Assembly: GCA_016182385.1 (NCBI GenBank)
Contig: JACPGV010000008.1
Coordinates: 1-36,878, forward strand
Length of the DNA: 36,878 bases
Source: Candidatus Moraniibacteriota bacterium
GTDB taxonomy: Bacteria; Patescibacteriota; Minisyncoccia; Moranbacterales; UBA1568
Direction of reading: 5' to 3'
Shown in pieces: positions 18,319 through 29,505 of this stretch. Positions within the stretch are counted from its first letter, which is position 1. Each line of letters begins with the position of its first letter. Position numbers and translations under genes: made by a program. The notes under the pieces are model-generated. The model saw only the letters and a list, made by a program, of their open reading frames with translations, did not search any database and was not told the DNA's origin.

Positions 18319-19332
18319 ATGGAAAAGAATACATCAGGAAAAATACGTATCGGAGTTTTGTATGGGGGGATTTCCAATGAGAAAGAGGTTTCTCTGCGTT
18401 CCGGAAAAAATGTGATGAAAAATCTTTCTTCCGAGAAATATGATGTCTCCGGACTTTTTATTGAAAAAGAAACCCTTTGGCGCGCTGAAGGCTTCGATGG
18501 CGAGACGCGCATCCTTGATACGACAACTGAGGAGGCAAAGGAGTTTTTGCGCGGCTTTGACATTCTTTTCAATGCTTTGCACGGTGCTTTCGGTGAGGAC
18601 GGAAGATTGCAGGGATTTCTTGATACTCTCGGTGTGCCGTATACCGGTTCTGGAGAGCGAGCGAGTTTTGTCGCTATGGATAAGGCGCTTGCTATGGAGA
18701 GTGTGCGGAAAAATGGCATAGTCGTGCCAGATTTTTTTCTTGTGACCAAAAAAGATTCACTTTCCATTGTCAAAGAAAAAATCACCGAATATTTTGGTTA
18801 TCCGGTCATCGTGAAGCCGAATGGTTCTGGTTCTACCCTGGGGCTTTCTTTGGTGCGGGAAGAGGGAGAGGTTGCCACGGCGCTTGAGAAATCTTTCGCG
18901 GAAACCAAAGAAGTATTGGTGCAGAAGTATATTGCCGGCAGAGAGTTTACCTGTGGTGTGCTTGGCAATCATCAGGCGGAAAAAATTATGGTGTTGCCAC
19001 CGGTAGAAATTATTGTGCCGCCACGGCATATATTTGGTTATGAAGAAAAGTATCTTTCTCAAGAAACGCTTGAAATATGCCCGGCCGAGATAGACCAAGG
19101 TCTTTTGGAAAAGATACAATCCGCCGCCTTGGAGGCACATCGGATTCTTGGATGTGACGGATTGTCGCGGTCGGATTTTCGTTTGGATGAAGCGGGGCAA
19201 ATTTTTTATCTTGAAACCAATACTTCTCCCGGTATGACGGAAGCGAGTTTGTGTCCAAAAGAAGCGCTTGCTTTTGGTATGACGATGCCGCAATTTCTTG
19301 ATACGCTTGTTCAATTGTCGTTTGAGAAATAA
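18319..19332 (+). CDS. ddl: D-alanine--D-alanine ligase
   Basis: 337 aa ATP-grasp; YGGISNEKEVSLRSG, LHGAFGEDGRLQGFLDTLGVPYTGSG, YLETNTSPGMTEASL. Confidence 0.94.
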   Translation: MEKNTSGKIRIGVLYGGISNEKEVSLRSGKNVMKNLSSEKYDVSGLFIEKETLWRAEGFDGETRILDTTTEEAKEFLRGFDILFNALHGAFGEDGRLQGFLDTLGVPYTGSGERASFVAMDKALAMESVRKNGIVVPDFFLVTKKDSLSIVKEKITEYFGYPVIVKPNGSGSTLGLSLVREEGEVATALEKSFAETKEVLVQKYIAGREFTCGVLGNHQAEKIMVLPPVEIIVPPRHIFGYEEKYLSQETLEICPAEIDQGLLEKIQSAALEAHRILGCDGLSRSDFRLDEAGQIFYLETNTSPGMTEASLCPKEALAFGMTMPQFLDTLVQLSFEK

Positions 19333-19410
19333 GCATTTTTCTTGCTTGATTTTTTCTTTGAAAAGTGGTATGATTACCTTTCCGGTACTTTACCAACCAA
19401 GGAGAGAAAA

Positions 19411-20259
19411 GTGAAAAAAATCAACGGTCATGCGATAGGAATAATCCTTCGCGACCTCGTGAAGAGAGCAATAATTGTAGCGCGTCGTCACGCCGCGAAC
19501 CCCCAAGTGTGTGCAAAGATGGGTTATGATGGCGCGATGGACGACGTGTTTACGAACGCGGATCGTGAAGCTCAAGCGGTTTATCTCAAATCGCTTCGAG
19601 AGTGTCTGCCGGACGCGGGAATCGTCGGGGAAGAAGATGGTGTTTCGGTGGGAAGCGACACGGTGTATTTTACCGTCGATCCTCTTGACGGGACCAAAGC
19701 TTACATCAGGCGACAATCTCATGGTATTGGTACCATGGTAGCGCTTGTGGTAAAGGAGGAAATCATTTCCGCTTATGTGGGAGATGTTTCCACGAGGGAG
19801 ATATTCGGGTATCGCCCGGGATCGGACAACGTGTGGCGGTTGGGCGTTGATCCCGAATATCATGAAAAACTCAAAGGGGAGGCAGAAAGTCTTTCCAAGA
19901 AGTATATTTTACTTCGGGAACGTGAACAAACCTACGCGCCACTTTCTCAAAAGACGATCAACTCTTTTAAAAGTGTTTTGATCGACAACGGAAGTATCGG
20001 GACATGGGCGGCGCGGTTGTGGAAACGTGAAGTCGCGGGGCTTTTGCTTCCGCCTTCTTGGGAAACCCCGTGGGATTCTACCCCAGTGGTTGGTATTTCT
20101 CAGAAGCTCGGTTATGTTTTTTTGAGACCGGTGAATAATGAGTGGGAGGAATTTTCTCCTCTGATAACGAGAAAAAAATACTATCGGTCTCATGACGTGC
20201 TGGTGATTCACAAAGAAAATCTGGCGGAAATCTTTCCGCATACAAAATCACTGTTTTGA
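19411..20259 (+). CDS. Inositol monophosphatase/3'(2'),5'-bisphosphate nucleotidase-family phosphatase
   Basis: TNADREAQ, GEEDG, FTVDPLDGTKAYIR. GTG 19411 with upstream AAGGAGAG is the better start than the track start 19342. Confidence 0.85.
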   Translation: MKKINGHAIGIILRDLVKRAIIVARRHAANPQVCAKMGYDGAMDDVFTNADREAQAVYLKSLRECLPDAGIVGEEDGVSVGSDTVYFTVDPLDGTKAYIRRQSHGIGTMVALVVKEEIISAYVGDVSTREIFGYRPGSDNVWRLGVDPEYHEKLKGEAESLSKKYILLREREQTYAPLSQKTINSFKSVLIDNGSIGTWAARLWKREVAGLLLPPSWETPWDSTPVVGISQKLGYVFLRPVNNEWEEFSPLITRKKYYRSHDVLVIHKENLAEIFPHTKSLF

Positions 20260-20353
20260 ATCGTCCTTATCGGCGCAACTTTATTTGAGTTGCGCCATTT
20301 TTTTGTCTTTTGGGGATATGGTACAATGGGAATATAAACTTTTTCCGAGTGTT

Positions 20354-21478
20354 ATGAGACAACGGCTTTTTTCGGGTATACAGCCTTCCGGTAATTTGCA
20401 TTTAGGAAATTATTTGGGCGCTATCAGGCAATGGATAAAATTACAGGATGAGTACGACGCGATATTTTGCGTGGTGGATTTGCACGCGATTACGGTCTCG
20501 CAAGATCCAGAAGCGTTGCGAAAAAAAACATTGGAGATTGCCAAGATGTATTTGGCTGCCGGTATTGATCCCGCCAAGGCCACGCTTTTCATTCAGTCAC
20601 ATGTCATTGAACATAGTGAGTTTCAGTGGATTTTGAATACGATCGCACGAAATGGAGATTTGACGAAGATGACACAATTTAAAGATAAGGCTGGAGTGGT
20701 GTTGGATTTGGACGATATTCAAAGAAGAATACAAGTTCAACAAGGAATAGAAGTTTCTAGAATTCCAAATGATGAAGTACAAAATATGACGGCTGAGGCT
20801 ACTCTGAAACTGTCATCTGATCTGATTAAGAGTTTCAAGGAGAGCTTTAATTCTGTCGGCGTGGGGCTTTTTGATTATCCCGTACTAATGGCGGCGGACA
20901 TACTGCTCTACGATACGTCCGTGGTACCGGTGGGAGAGGACCAGCTCCAGCACGTAGAACTTACGCGGACGCTCGCGCGACGTTTCAACGAGCGTTTTGG
21001 CGAGACGTTGGTCGTGCCGGAAGCGGTTATCCAAAAAGAAGGCGCGAGAATTATGGGTCTCGATGATCCGATGAAAAAAATGTCCAAATCCGCCGCGTCG
21101 GAATATAATTTCATCGCGCTTACCGATGATGCGGACACAGTGCGAAAGAAGATAAAAAAGGCCGTGACGGATTCCGGTAGTGAAATCATTTATTCGGATG
21201 AAAAGCCGGCGCTTCAAAATTTGATCAACATCTACGCGCTCCTTTCGGAAGAATCGGCAGAAAATATCCAAAAGAAATATGCCGGAAAGGGTTATGGGGA
21301 CTTCAAGGCTGATCTGGCGGAAGTAGTGGTAAATTTTCTCACGCCTTTTCAAGAAAGATTGAAGAATATTTCCGATGATGAAGCACTCGCCATTCTCCAT
21401 GCTGGCGCCGACAAAGCGCGCGTATTGGCGCAGGCGAAAATGAAAATAGTAAAAGAAAAAGTTGGATTCGTTGTTTGA
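20354..21478 (+). CDS. trpS: Tryptophanyl-tRNA synthetase with in-frame insertion
   Basis: MRQRLFSGIQPSGNLHLGNYLGAIRQW; GLFDYPVLMAADILLYDT; KMSKSA. About 48 extra residues lie between TQFKDK and GLFDYPVL. Confidence 0.94.
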   Translation: MRQRLFSGIQPSGNLHLGNYLGAIRQWIKLQDEYDAIFCVVDLHAITVSQDPEALRKKTLEIAKMYLAAGIDPAKATLFIQSHVIEHSEFQWILNTIARNGDLTKMTQFKDKAGVVLDLDDIQRRIQVQQGIEVSRIPNDEVQNMTAEATLKLSSDLIKSFKESFNSVGVGLFDYPVLMAADILLYDTSVVPVGEDQLQHVELTRTLARRFNERFGETLVVPEAVIQKEGARIMGLDDPMKKMSKSAASEYNFIALTDDADTVRKKIKKAVTDSGSEIIYSDEKPALQNLINIYALLSEESAENIQKKYAGKGYGDFKADLAEVVVNFLTPFQERLKNISDDEALAILHAGADKARVLAQAKMKIVKEKVGFVV

Positions 21479-21489
21479 TCAAAAAAAAT

Positions 21490-22014
21490 ATGCGAGAAAT
21501 TTCAGTACGGGAACTGCAAGAGATCTTGGCAAAAAAAGACGAGGATGTTGTGGTGATTGATGTGCGGACGAAAGCCGAATATGAAGAAAAACATATTGCC
21601 GGAGTTTCTCACGCGCCGCTTGATGAAATAGAGCGATATGTGGAAGTTTTCAAAAAATATAAAACGGTCTATGTCTGTTGTCAAAGCGGCAACCGCAGTA
21701 TGCAGGCCTGTGTGAAACTTGCCTCTCTTGGTCTTTCTGACATCGTGAATGTTCGCGGGGGTCTTTTGGCATGGGAAGAGGAAAAACGGGGAGCGTGTGA
21801 AGGAAAAAGATGTGGTATTTCTCTCCTGAGGCAAACATGGCTTGCCGCCGGATTTCTTATTTTATGTGGTTTTTTGTTTTTTTGGCTTTTTCATCCATAT
21901 TTTTTGGTGATTCCTTTTTTGGTTGGTTGCGGGCTCGTTGGCGCTGGCGTGACGGGGAAATGTTTTATGATGACCTGGCTTCTTCGTATGTCGTGGAATA
22001 AACGGGTGTCTTGA
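21490..22014 (+). CDS. Rhodanese-domain protein with C-terminal membrane segment (YgaP-like)
   Basis: VVVIDVRTKAEYEEKHIAGVSHAPL, VYVCCQSGNRSMQACVKL, two TM segments at the C-terminus. Confidence 0.88.
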   Translation: MREISVRELQEILAKKDEDVVVIDVRTKAEYEEKHIAGVSHAPLDEIERYVEVFKKYKTVYVCCQSGNRSMQACVKLASLGLSDIVNVRGGLLAWEEEKRGACEGKRCGISLLRQTWLAAGFLILCGFLFFWLFHPYFLVIPFLVGCGLVGAGVTGKCFMMTWLLRMSWNKRVS

Positions 22015-22076
22015 CAAAACTTTTTTGAAGCATGGGTATTTGTTATAATGAATTTGGAGGGGTAATTTTGTAATAA

Positions 22077-22580
22077 ATGAATATGTCGTTTGAAGCATTT
22101 GTTCCCGAACGAGGACTAAAAAAAACAGAGACTCCTTTTCGTGAAAAGTCATCGGGTGTTTTTGATGATATGGTTCGTGAAGGATTGTCGGAATCATCGG
22201 AATCATCGGAATCATCGGAACAGCCGGGAATTCTTGATACTATTATTGAGCGTGTTGCCGATTCGGAAAACTCGCTTTACTCCTATACTCGAGAGTCGGG
22301 ATTTCGTGAAAAAATAAAAGAAGCCGCTTTTACGGCGATAAAAACACTTTTGGAAAAAAGCAATGTTATTGATGATCAGGTGAGTGATTTTACGCGAGGA
22401 TGGGATAAAAAAATTGCTGAAAGTGGTAGAGACCCACACCAGGAAGTGAAAGAATATGGAGTGGAGTTGATACAGAAAATGTCTGAAATAGCGGGGGGTA
22501 AAGAGTTGTTCGTGGAAACAATTCTTGCGCTTATGAGTCGGGAGGTACAAGAGAAAAAAAACACGTCAACTCTCCAATAA
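22077..22580 (+). CDS. Hypothetical protein with 9-bp tandem repeat (SES)n
   Basis: 167 aa ORF; followed by a terminator. Confidence 0.6.
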   Translation: MNMSFEAFVPERGLKKTETPFREKSSGVFDDMVREGLSESSESSESSEQPGILDTIIERVADSENSLYSYTRESGFREKIKEAAFTAIKTLLEKSNVIDDQVSDFTRGWDKKIAESGRDPHQEVKEYGVELIQKMSEIAGGKELFVETILALMSREVQEKKNTSTLQ

Positions 22581-22596
22581 AATTTTTCAAATAAAG

Positions 22597-22629
22597 AAAA
22601 GGCGCATCGGAAGGAAGGCGCCTTTTTTA
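22597..22629. terminator. Bidirectional terminator between convergent genes
   Basis: AAAAGGCGC-N12-GCGCCTTTTTT. Confidence 0.8.
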
Positions 22630-23007
22630 GTTGGTGAGACTTGTCACGGGTGACAAGTGCTCGTAAATTCTTAACGTGATGAATATCATCACTCGTTTTC
22701 GTTCTCGCGTGTGATGCGCGATAAGGATGAGGAAATTGGCAAAATTTTCCTGCATCCACAGAGGAAGATCGTCAATGACGATTGGCTTGTAGGCCACCCC
22801 TTTGTTTTTTGTGAAATGCTGTATTTCCTCTTCGAGGAACTTGGGCGTTTCTTTGGGCCATGAAGCATCATCAGTCGCTTCATCAACAATGTACTTCCTG
22901 AGGAGGGAGTGTTCGGCTGGAAAAATAATATGTTGTTGTTCCAGCTTCTCAAGAAGAGCGCTGGTCCCGGTAAAAGCGCTCTCCATATCCATGATTTTTC
23001 CTTTCAA
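22627..23007 (-). CDS. Hypothetical protein
   Basis: 126 aa ORF ending at the shared terminator, convergent with 22077-22580. Confidence 0.6.
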   Translation of the reverse strand: MKGKIMDMESAFTGTSALLEKLEQQHIIFPAEHSLLRKYIVDEATDDASWPKETPKFLEEEIQHFTKNKGVAYKPIVIDDLPLWMQENFANFLILIAHHTRERKRVMIFITLRIYEHLSPVTSLTN

Positions 23008-23063
23008 AAGAACATTGTATAGTCGCTTATTTCGTAAAAAATGTCAAGCGACCAGACAAGGGA

Positions 23064-24398
23064 TCATTTTCGAATGAGAGTAAGGAGCTCGTCTCGTTTT
23101 TCCTCCATCATTTCTTTTGTTTTGGCTTCGAGATTGAGACGAAGCAGGGGCTCGGTATTTGATGGGCGGACGTTAAACCACCAATTTGGATAATCAACTT
23201 TGAGACCATCGAGTTCATGTTGTTTGCCGTCGCGATATGTTTCTCTGAGTGTTTGGAGTACGGCGTCTTTGTTCTCTATCTCGCTATTGATCTCTCCGGA
23301 ATGAACGTAACGACGAAGTTCTTGGACGAGTTCGGAGATTTTTTTCCCTGTTTCGGTCATGAGGTTGAGGAGAAGGATTGCCGGGAGCGTTCCGGCTTCA
23401 GCAAAAGAGTTTTCTTCGAAATAATAATGTCCGGAAAGTTCGCCGGCAAAAATAGCGCCATCTTCACGCATTTGTTTTTTGATGTTAGCGTGGCCTACTT
23501 TGCACTCAAGAGCACGGCCGCCATGTTCCTCAATAATTTCTTTGACGGCTCGTGAAGAACGGAGATCATAGAGAATAGTTGAGCCGGGTCGTTTTTTGAG
23601 AATGATCGTCGCGAGAAGTCCGGTAATGAGATCCATGGGAATGATGTCACCGCATTCATCGACAAACCCGATACGGTCCGCGTCGCCATCGTAAGCGATA
23701 CCGAGATCCGCGTGGACTTCTCGTACTTTGGCACGCAGTTCATCAAGCGTCTCTAGTTTGAGAGGATTGGCCTCGTGACAATCGAAAGCTTTATCAAGGT
23801 CGTTGTAGAGATTGACGATGGTGAGATTGTCGGAAAACTGTTCGTAAATGGGAAGCTCAAGAACACCCATGGCGTTGGCAGTATCGATAGCGATGGTGAA
23901 ATGTTTTTCCTGAAAGTTGGCAAAAGAAGTAAAGTATCCATAATATGCCGGACGGATATCTTCAGCTATGATGGTTCCTGGTTGTTTTCCTTCCTGCCAT
24001 GTTCCCCGAAGGGCAATATCGCGAATTTCATTGAGTCCGGAATGTTCTCCTACGGGGATAGCGCCGCGAAGAGCAATCTTGAGACCATTGTATTCCGGTG
24101 GATTGTGCGAGGCAGTAAGAGATATGGCGGCATCGATATCCAGGCGGGAGGCCGCGAAATATACCATCGGTGTCGTAATAATACCAAGATCAAGCACGTC
24201 GCATCCGGCATCGGTAACGCCACGAGTGAAGTTTTCAAAAAGACTGGGACTGGAAGATCGAATGTCGCGACCAACACCGATTCGTTTGACATCAAAGTGC
24301 TCTACGAGTGCTCGCCCGACGCGGTAGACGGCGTCCTCATTTATTTCATCGGGATAGATGCCACGGATATCGTACGCTTTGAAAATTTTTTCGTTCAT
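23064..24398 (-). CDS. manB: Phosphomannomutase/phosphoglucomutase
   Basis: 444 aa; FKAYDIRGIYP, SLTASHNPPEYNGLKI, AYDGDADRIGFVDE, RPSNTEPLLRLNLEA. Confidence 0.93.
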   Translation of the reverse strand: MNEKIFKAYDIRGIYPDEINEDAVYRVGRALVEHFDVKRIGVGRDIRSSSPSLFENFTRGVTDAGCDVLDLGIITTPMVYFAASRLDIDAAISLTASHNPPEYNGLKIALRGAIPVGEHSGLNEIRDIALRGTWQEGKQPGTIIAEDIRPAYYGYFTSFANFQEKHFTIAIDTANAMGVLELPIYEQFSDNLTIVNLYNDLDKAFDCHEANPLKLETLDELRAKVREVHADLGIAYDGDADRIGFVDECGDIIPMDLITGLLATIILKKRPGSTILYDLRSSRAVKEIIEEHGGRALECKVGHANIKKQMREDGAIFAGELSGHYYFEENSFAEAGTLPAILLLNLMTETGKKISELVQELRRYVHSGEINSEIENKDAVLQTLRETYRDGKQHELDGLKVDYPNWWFNVRPSNTEPLLRLNLEAKTKEMMEEKRDELLTLIRK

Positions 24399-24545
24399 AG
24401 GTTTGTTGCCAATGGATTAGCTCTTCTAGAGTATAGCACGTTTGTTGGGTGCTTGATGGGCAGCCATTGGTTTGACCGAGTGTTTTTTTTCTGCGAGAAT
24501 ACTCAGTATTCTTGAGGAGTAAATGAATATCGTAAGCAGAATCTT

Positions 24546-25595
24546 ATGTCTCTCAAAGTTGGAATCGTCGGTTTGCCGAATGTGGGAAAGTCTACGCTTT
24601 TTAAGGTGCTTACTCGCAAACCGGTTGATATTAATAATTACCCTTTTTGTACCATCGAGCCCAATGTCGGTATCGTGGAAGTGCCCGATGGGCGTCTCGC
24701 GAAACTTTCTTCCCTTTCGCAGAGTAAAAAAATCGTTCCGGCCGTCATTGAGTTTGTCGATATTGCCGGTTTGGTAAAGGGAGCGAGTGAAGGGGAAGGG
24801 CTGGGGAATAAATTTCTTCAGAACATTCGTGAGGTGGATGCCATTGTCGAAGTGGTGCGCGTGTTCGAGAATCCCGATATTATCCATGTCCACAATCGTG
24901 TCGAGCCGAAAGAAGACATTGAGATTATCAACACCGAACTTCTTTTGGCTGACTTGGAGACGATCGCTAAACGGAAACTGAAAACAATCAAAGAAGCGCG
25001 TGCCGGAAAGAAAGAAGCGCTGGCAGAGATGGTGGTGCTTGAAAAACTAGAAACGGAACTTGAAGCTGGGCGTCTCGCGCATCATTTGGTGATGGGATTT
25101 GCCGACGAGGAAAAAAGGATTGCTCAGGGTTTGCAGCTTTTGACTGCCAAACCATTCCTCTATGTGTACAATGTGTCGGATATTGATCGCGCTCTTTCAC
25201 CGGAGCTTGAGGAGCGACCTCACGTAAAACTTGATATCAAGATTGAAGAAGAACTGATCGAGATGACGCCTGAGGAAATTGAGGAGATGGGACTTCAGTC
25301 GCGCTTGGGCGATCTTGCTCGCGCGGCCTATGCTCTTTTGGGGCTGATGACGTATTTTACGACAGGTGTCGAGGAGACGCGCGCGTGGACGATACGTCAG
25401 GGTTCGACCGCACCACAGGCCGGTGCCGCCATCCATGGTGACTTTGAAGAGAAGTTCATCCGGGCGGAAGTGATACATTGCACCAAGCTTTTGGAGGCGG
25501 GTTCATGGAGTGCTGCTCGGGATCAAGGAACACTTCGTCTTGAAGGTAAAGAATATATCGTGGAAGACGGAGATGTGATCGTTTTTAAGATTTGA
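24546..25595 (+). CDS. ychF: Redox-regulated ATPase YchF (Obg-like)
   Basis: 349 aa; [55 protein letters not shown]. Confidence 0.95.
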   Translation: MSLKVGIVGLPNVGKSTLFKVLTRKPVDINNYPFCTIEPNVGIVEVPDGRLAKLSSLSQSKKIVPAVIEFVDIAGLVKGASEGEGLGNKFLQNIREVDAIVEVVRVFENPDIIHVHNRVEPKEDIEIINTELLLADLETIAKRKLKTIKEARAGKKEALAEMVVLEKLETELEAGRLAHHLVMGFADEEKRIAQGLQLLTAKPFLYVYNVSDIDRALSPELEERPHVKLDIKIEEELIEMTPEEIEEMGLQSRLGDLARAAYALLGLMTYFTTGVEETRAWTIRQGSTAPQAGAAIHGDFEEKFIRAEVIHCTKLLEAGSWSAARDQGTLRLEGKEYIVEDGDVIVFKI

Positions 25596-25636
25596 TGTGT
25601 AGCGTGAAAAAACAGAAAAACGTTTTATGAATGTTC

Positions 25637-25665
25637 TTGACAGTCGTTTTTTGGCACTCTATAAT
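25637..25665 (+). promoter_or_regulatory. groEL promoter
   Basis: TTGACA - 17 nt - TATAAT. Confidence 0.85.
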
Positions 25666-25677
25666 AGAGAGTGCTAA
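25651..25677 (+). promoter_or_regulatory. CIRCE element (HrcA operator) overlapping the groEL -10
   Basis: TTGGCACTC-TATAATAGA-GAGTGCTAA vs consensus TTAGCACTC-N9-GAGTGCTAA. Confidence 0.9.
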
Positions 25678-25693
25678 CAAAGTAAATTGTTAA

Positions 25694-27415
<1,722 letters not shown>

Positions 27416-27450
27416 GACACGAGAGAAGAAGAGAGTCGAGGGATGACCGA

Positions 27451-27474
27451 AAGAGGCTGAAAAGCCTCTTTTTT
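27451..27474 (+). terminator. Terminator after groEL
   Basis: AAGAGGCT-GAAA-AGCCTCTTTTTT. Confidence 0.8.
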
Positions 27475-27513
27475 AATTGTGCTATAATAAGAGCAAAAGA
27501 AGGAGATAAAGAT

Positions 27514-27571
27514 ATGCCCGATAGTGAAATGACGATTCAGTTTTTTTGAATCGGAGAAAAAAATCGGGCAT
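27514..27571 (+). promoter_or_regulatory. Structured leader with micro-ORF upstream of pilB
   Basis: SD AGAAGGAGAT + ATG; MPDSEMTIQFF* (27514-27549); nested inverted repeats ATGCCCGAT...ATCGGGCAT and CGATTC...GAATCG. Confidence 0.45.
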
Positions 27572-27639
27572 GTTGAAAATAAAAATTTATGCATGTTTTT
27601 CGACTGTAAAGAGATACGGTCGAAATACTTTTATCGGAT

Positions 27640-29388
27640 ATGCGTGTTGACATCAAGCAGCTCAAAAGTTTTCTTCTCGATTCCAATCTTGTCGCCAAAG
27701 AAACCATCGAGGAGGTTTTTCAGGAGGCTGAGAAAAACAAAAAAGATTTTGGCGCTCTTTTGCTTGAGAAAAAACTTATTCAGGAGGCGGAGATGCAGAA
27801 GGTGTACGCGTATGTTTTGGGTATCCCGTTTGTGGATCTTTCCAAAGAAACCGTGCCGATCGAAATTTTACAAATCGTTCCCGAACTTATTGCCAAAAAG
27901 TACAATATCGTTTCTTTTGAACGAACCGGCGAGAATCTGAAGGTGGCGATGCTCAACCCCGAAGATCTTCAGACCATCGATTTTATCAAGAAAAAAACCG
28001 GTTTGAGAATTGTGCCATGCCTTACGACGAGAGAGAGTATTCAGGCGGCACTTCGTCAATACGAGAAGAGCTTGAAAGCCGAATTCGGTGATATTCTGAC
28101 CGGTGATATCAAGCCGGATGGTGAAAACAGCAAAGAAGAAAATCTCGAACAGGTAGCGGCTGGACTTCCTATTATCCGTATCGTTGATACTCTTCTCAAG
28201 CATGCCATTCTTGAGTCGGCGAGTGATATTCACATTGAACCGGATGAAAAGGAAGTCCACGTAAGGTATCGTATTGATGGCGTGTTGCATGATGCCATGA
28301 CGCTACCGAGAGATGTGGCGGCTGGTATTGTGGCGCGCGTCAAAGTGCTTTCCAACTTGAAACTCGACGAACATCGTTTGCCACAAGACGGTCGGTTTAA
28401 GATTCAAAATGATGAATACAAGATATCATTTCGCGTGAGTATCCTTCCCATCTTTGATGGTGAAAAAATCGTTATGCGTCTCTTGGATGAATCTTCCAAG
28501 GGGCTTACTTTGGAAAAAATGGGGCTTCATCCGGTGGCGCTTGAAGCGGTGCAGCGTGAGATCAATAAACCAAACGGTATGATCTTGGTCACCGGACCGA
28601 CCGGTTCGGGAAAGACGACGACGCTTTATACGGTTATGGATATTTTGAATACGCCGGACGTGAATATTTCCACGGTAGAAGATCCGGTGGAATATCGGAT
28701 GCCGCGCGTCAATCAAACGCAGATCAGTCCGAAAATCGGTATGACGTTTGCCGCGGCGCTTCGAGCGCTCCTTCGTCAGGATCCGGATATTATTATGGTG
28801 GGGGAAATCCGCGATCAAGAAACACTTGAGATTGCCATGCATGCCGCGATGACGGGACACCTTGTGCTCTCGACGCTTCATACCAATTCGGCGGCCGCGA
28901 CACTGCCGCGTATGCTTGATATGGGTGCGGAACCGTTTCTTATCGCTTCCACCGTCAATGTGGTGATCGCTCAGCGCTTGGTTCGTCGTTTGTGTGTCGA
29001 GTGCCGCAAACCGTATCAGCTTGATAAAAAAGAAGTGGAGTCACTTGGTAAGTCGTACGATATAGAAAGAATTTTCAAAGTGATAAAAAATGACCCGACA
29101 AGTAAAAAATTTGTTGAGAATGCCAAGAGTTGGGAAGAGATAACGATGTATAAACCCGGGGGATGTGAACAGTGTGGCGGGGAGGGGTATCGTGGTCGTA
29201 ATGGTGTATATGAGGTGCTGGCGATGGATACCGATATTCGCAAACTGGTGACGCAAAACGCGACGAGCGAAGAAATAGAGAACAAGGCGCGCGAAAATGG
29301 GATGCTCACGATGGTAGAAGATGGCTTCTTGAAAATCGTGCAAGGGATGAGCTCGCTCGAAGAGGTCATGCGCGCTACAAAAGAGTAG
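27640..29388 (+). CDS. pilB: Type IV pilus assembly/type II secretion ATPase PilB (GspE)
   Basis: 582 aa; VTGPTGSGKTTTLYTVMD, RALLRQDPDIIMVGEIRDQETLEIAMHAAMTGHLVLSTLHTNSA, C..C...C..C zinc motif. Confidence 0.95.
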   Translation: MRVDIKQLKSFLLDSNLVAKETIEEVFQEAEKNKKDFGALLLEKKLIQEAEMQKVYAYVLGIPFVDLSKETVPIEILQIVPELIAKKYNIVSFERTGENLKVAMLNPEDLQTIDFIKKKTGLRIVPCLTTRESIQAALRQYEKSLKAEFGDILTGDIKPDGENSKEENLEQVAAGLPIIRIVDTLLKHAILESASDIHIEPDEKEVHVRYRIDGVLHDAMTLPRDVAAGIVARVKVLSNLKLDEHRLPQDGRFKIQNDEYKISFRVSILPIFDGEKIVMRLLDESSKGLTLEKMGLHPVALEAVQREINKPNGMILVTGPTGSGKTTTLYTVMDILNTPDVNISTVEDPVEYRMPRVNQTQISPKIGMTFAAALRALLRQDPDIIMVGEIRDQETLEIAMHAAMTGHLVLSTLHTNSAAATLPRMLDMGAEPFLIASTVNVVIAQRLVRRLCVECRKPYQLDKKEVESLGKSYDIERIFKVIKNDPTSKKFVENAKSWEEITMYKPGGCEQCGGEGYRGRNGVYEVLAMDTDIRKLVTQNATSEEIENKARENGMLTMVEDGFLKIVQGMSSLEEVMRATKE

Positions 29389-29471
29389 CGAAGTCTTTTG
29401 TAAAAATAATTTTTTCAAAACCTTCTTTCGTTAGGTTCTCGTGTCAAAGAGTATAAATCAGTGTTCGCTCA

Positions 29472-29495
29472 CAAAAACCACGGTCGTGGTTTTTG
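29472..29495. terminator. Bidirectional terminator between pilB and relA
   Basis: CAAAAACCACGGTCGTGGTTTTTG. Confidence 0.7.
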
Positions 29496-29505
29496 AGAGT
29501 AAGGG

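Noticed and set aside
20690-20863. Mini-intein or group I intron in trpS
   Set aside because: Segment is only ~48 extra codons, lacks intein splice residues and any intron core motif, and is fully in frame.
22187-22221. CRISPR-like repeat
   Set aside because: 9-bp contiguous coding tandem repeat without spacers; no cas genes or CRISPR arrays seen in the window.
27593-27940. 115-aa plus-strand ORF, and possible +1 frameshift at the T7 run (27541-27547) linking the micro-ORF to it
   Set aside because: It overlaps the clearly conserved pilB frame and its sequence is low-complexity Arg/Phe/Leu; best explained as a shadow frame.
28426-28881. 151-aa minus-strand ORF and similar antisense ORFs in znu, relA and rnj regions
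   Set aside because: Fully overlap conserved genes on the opposite strand and lack recognisable domains.
29472-29495. Palindrome CAAAAACCACGGTCGTGGTTTTTG as a regulatory operator
   Set aside because: Located between convergent genes with A/T tracts on both sides; a bidirectional terminator explains it.
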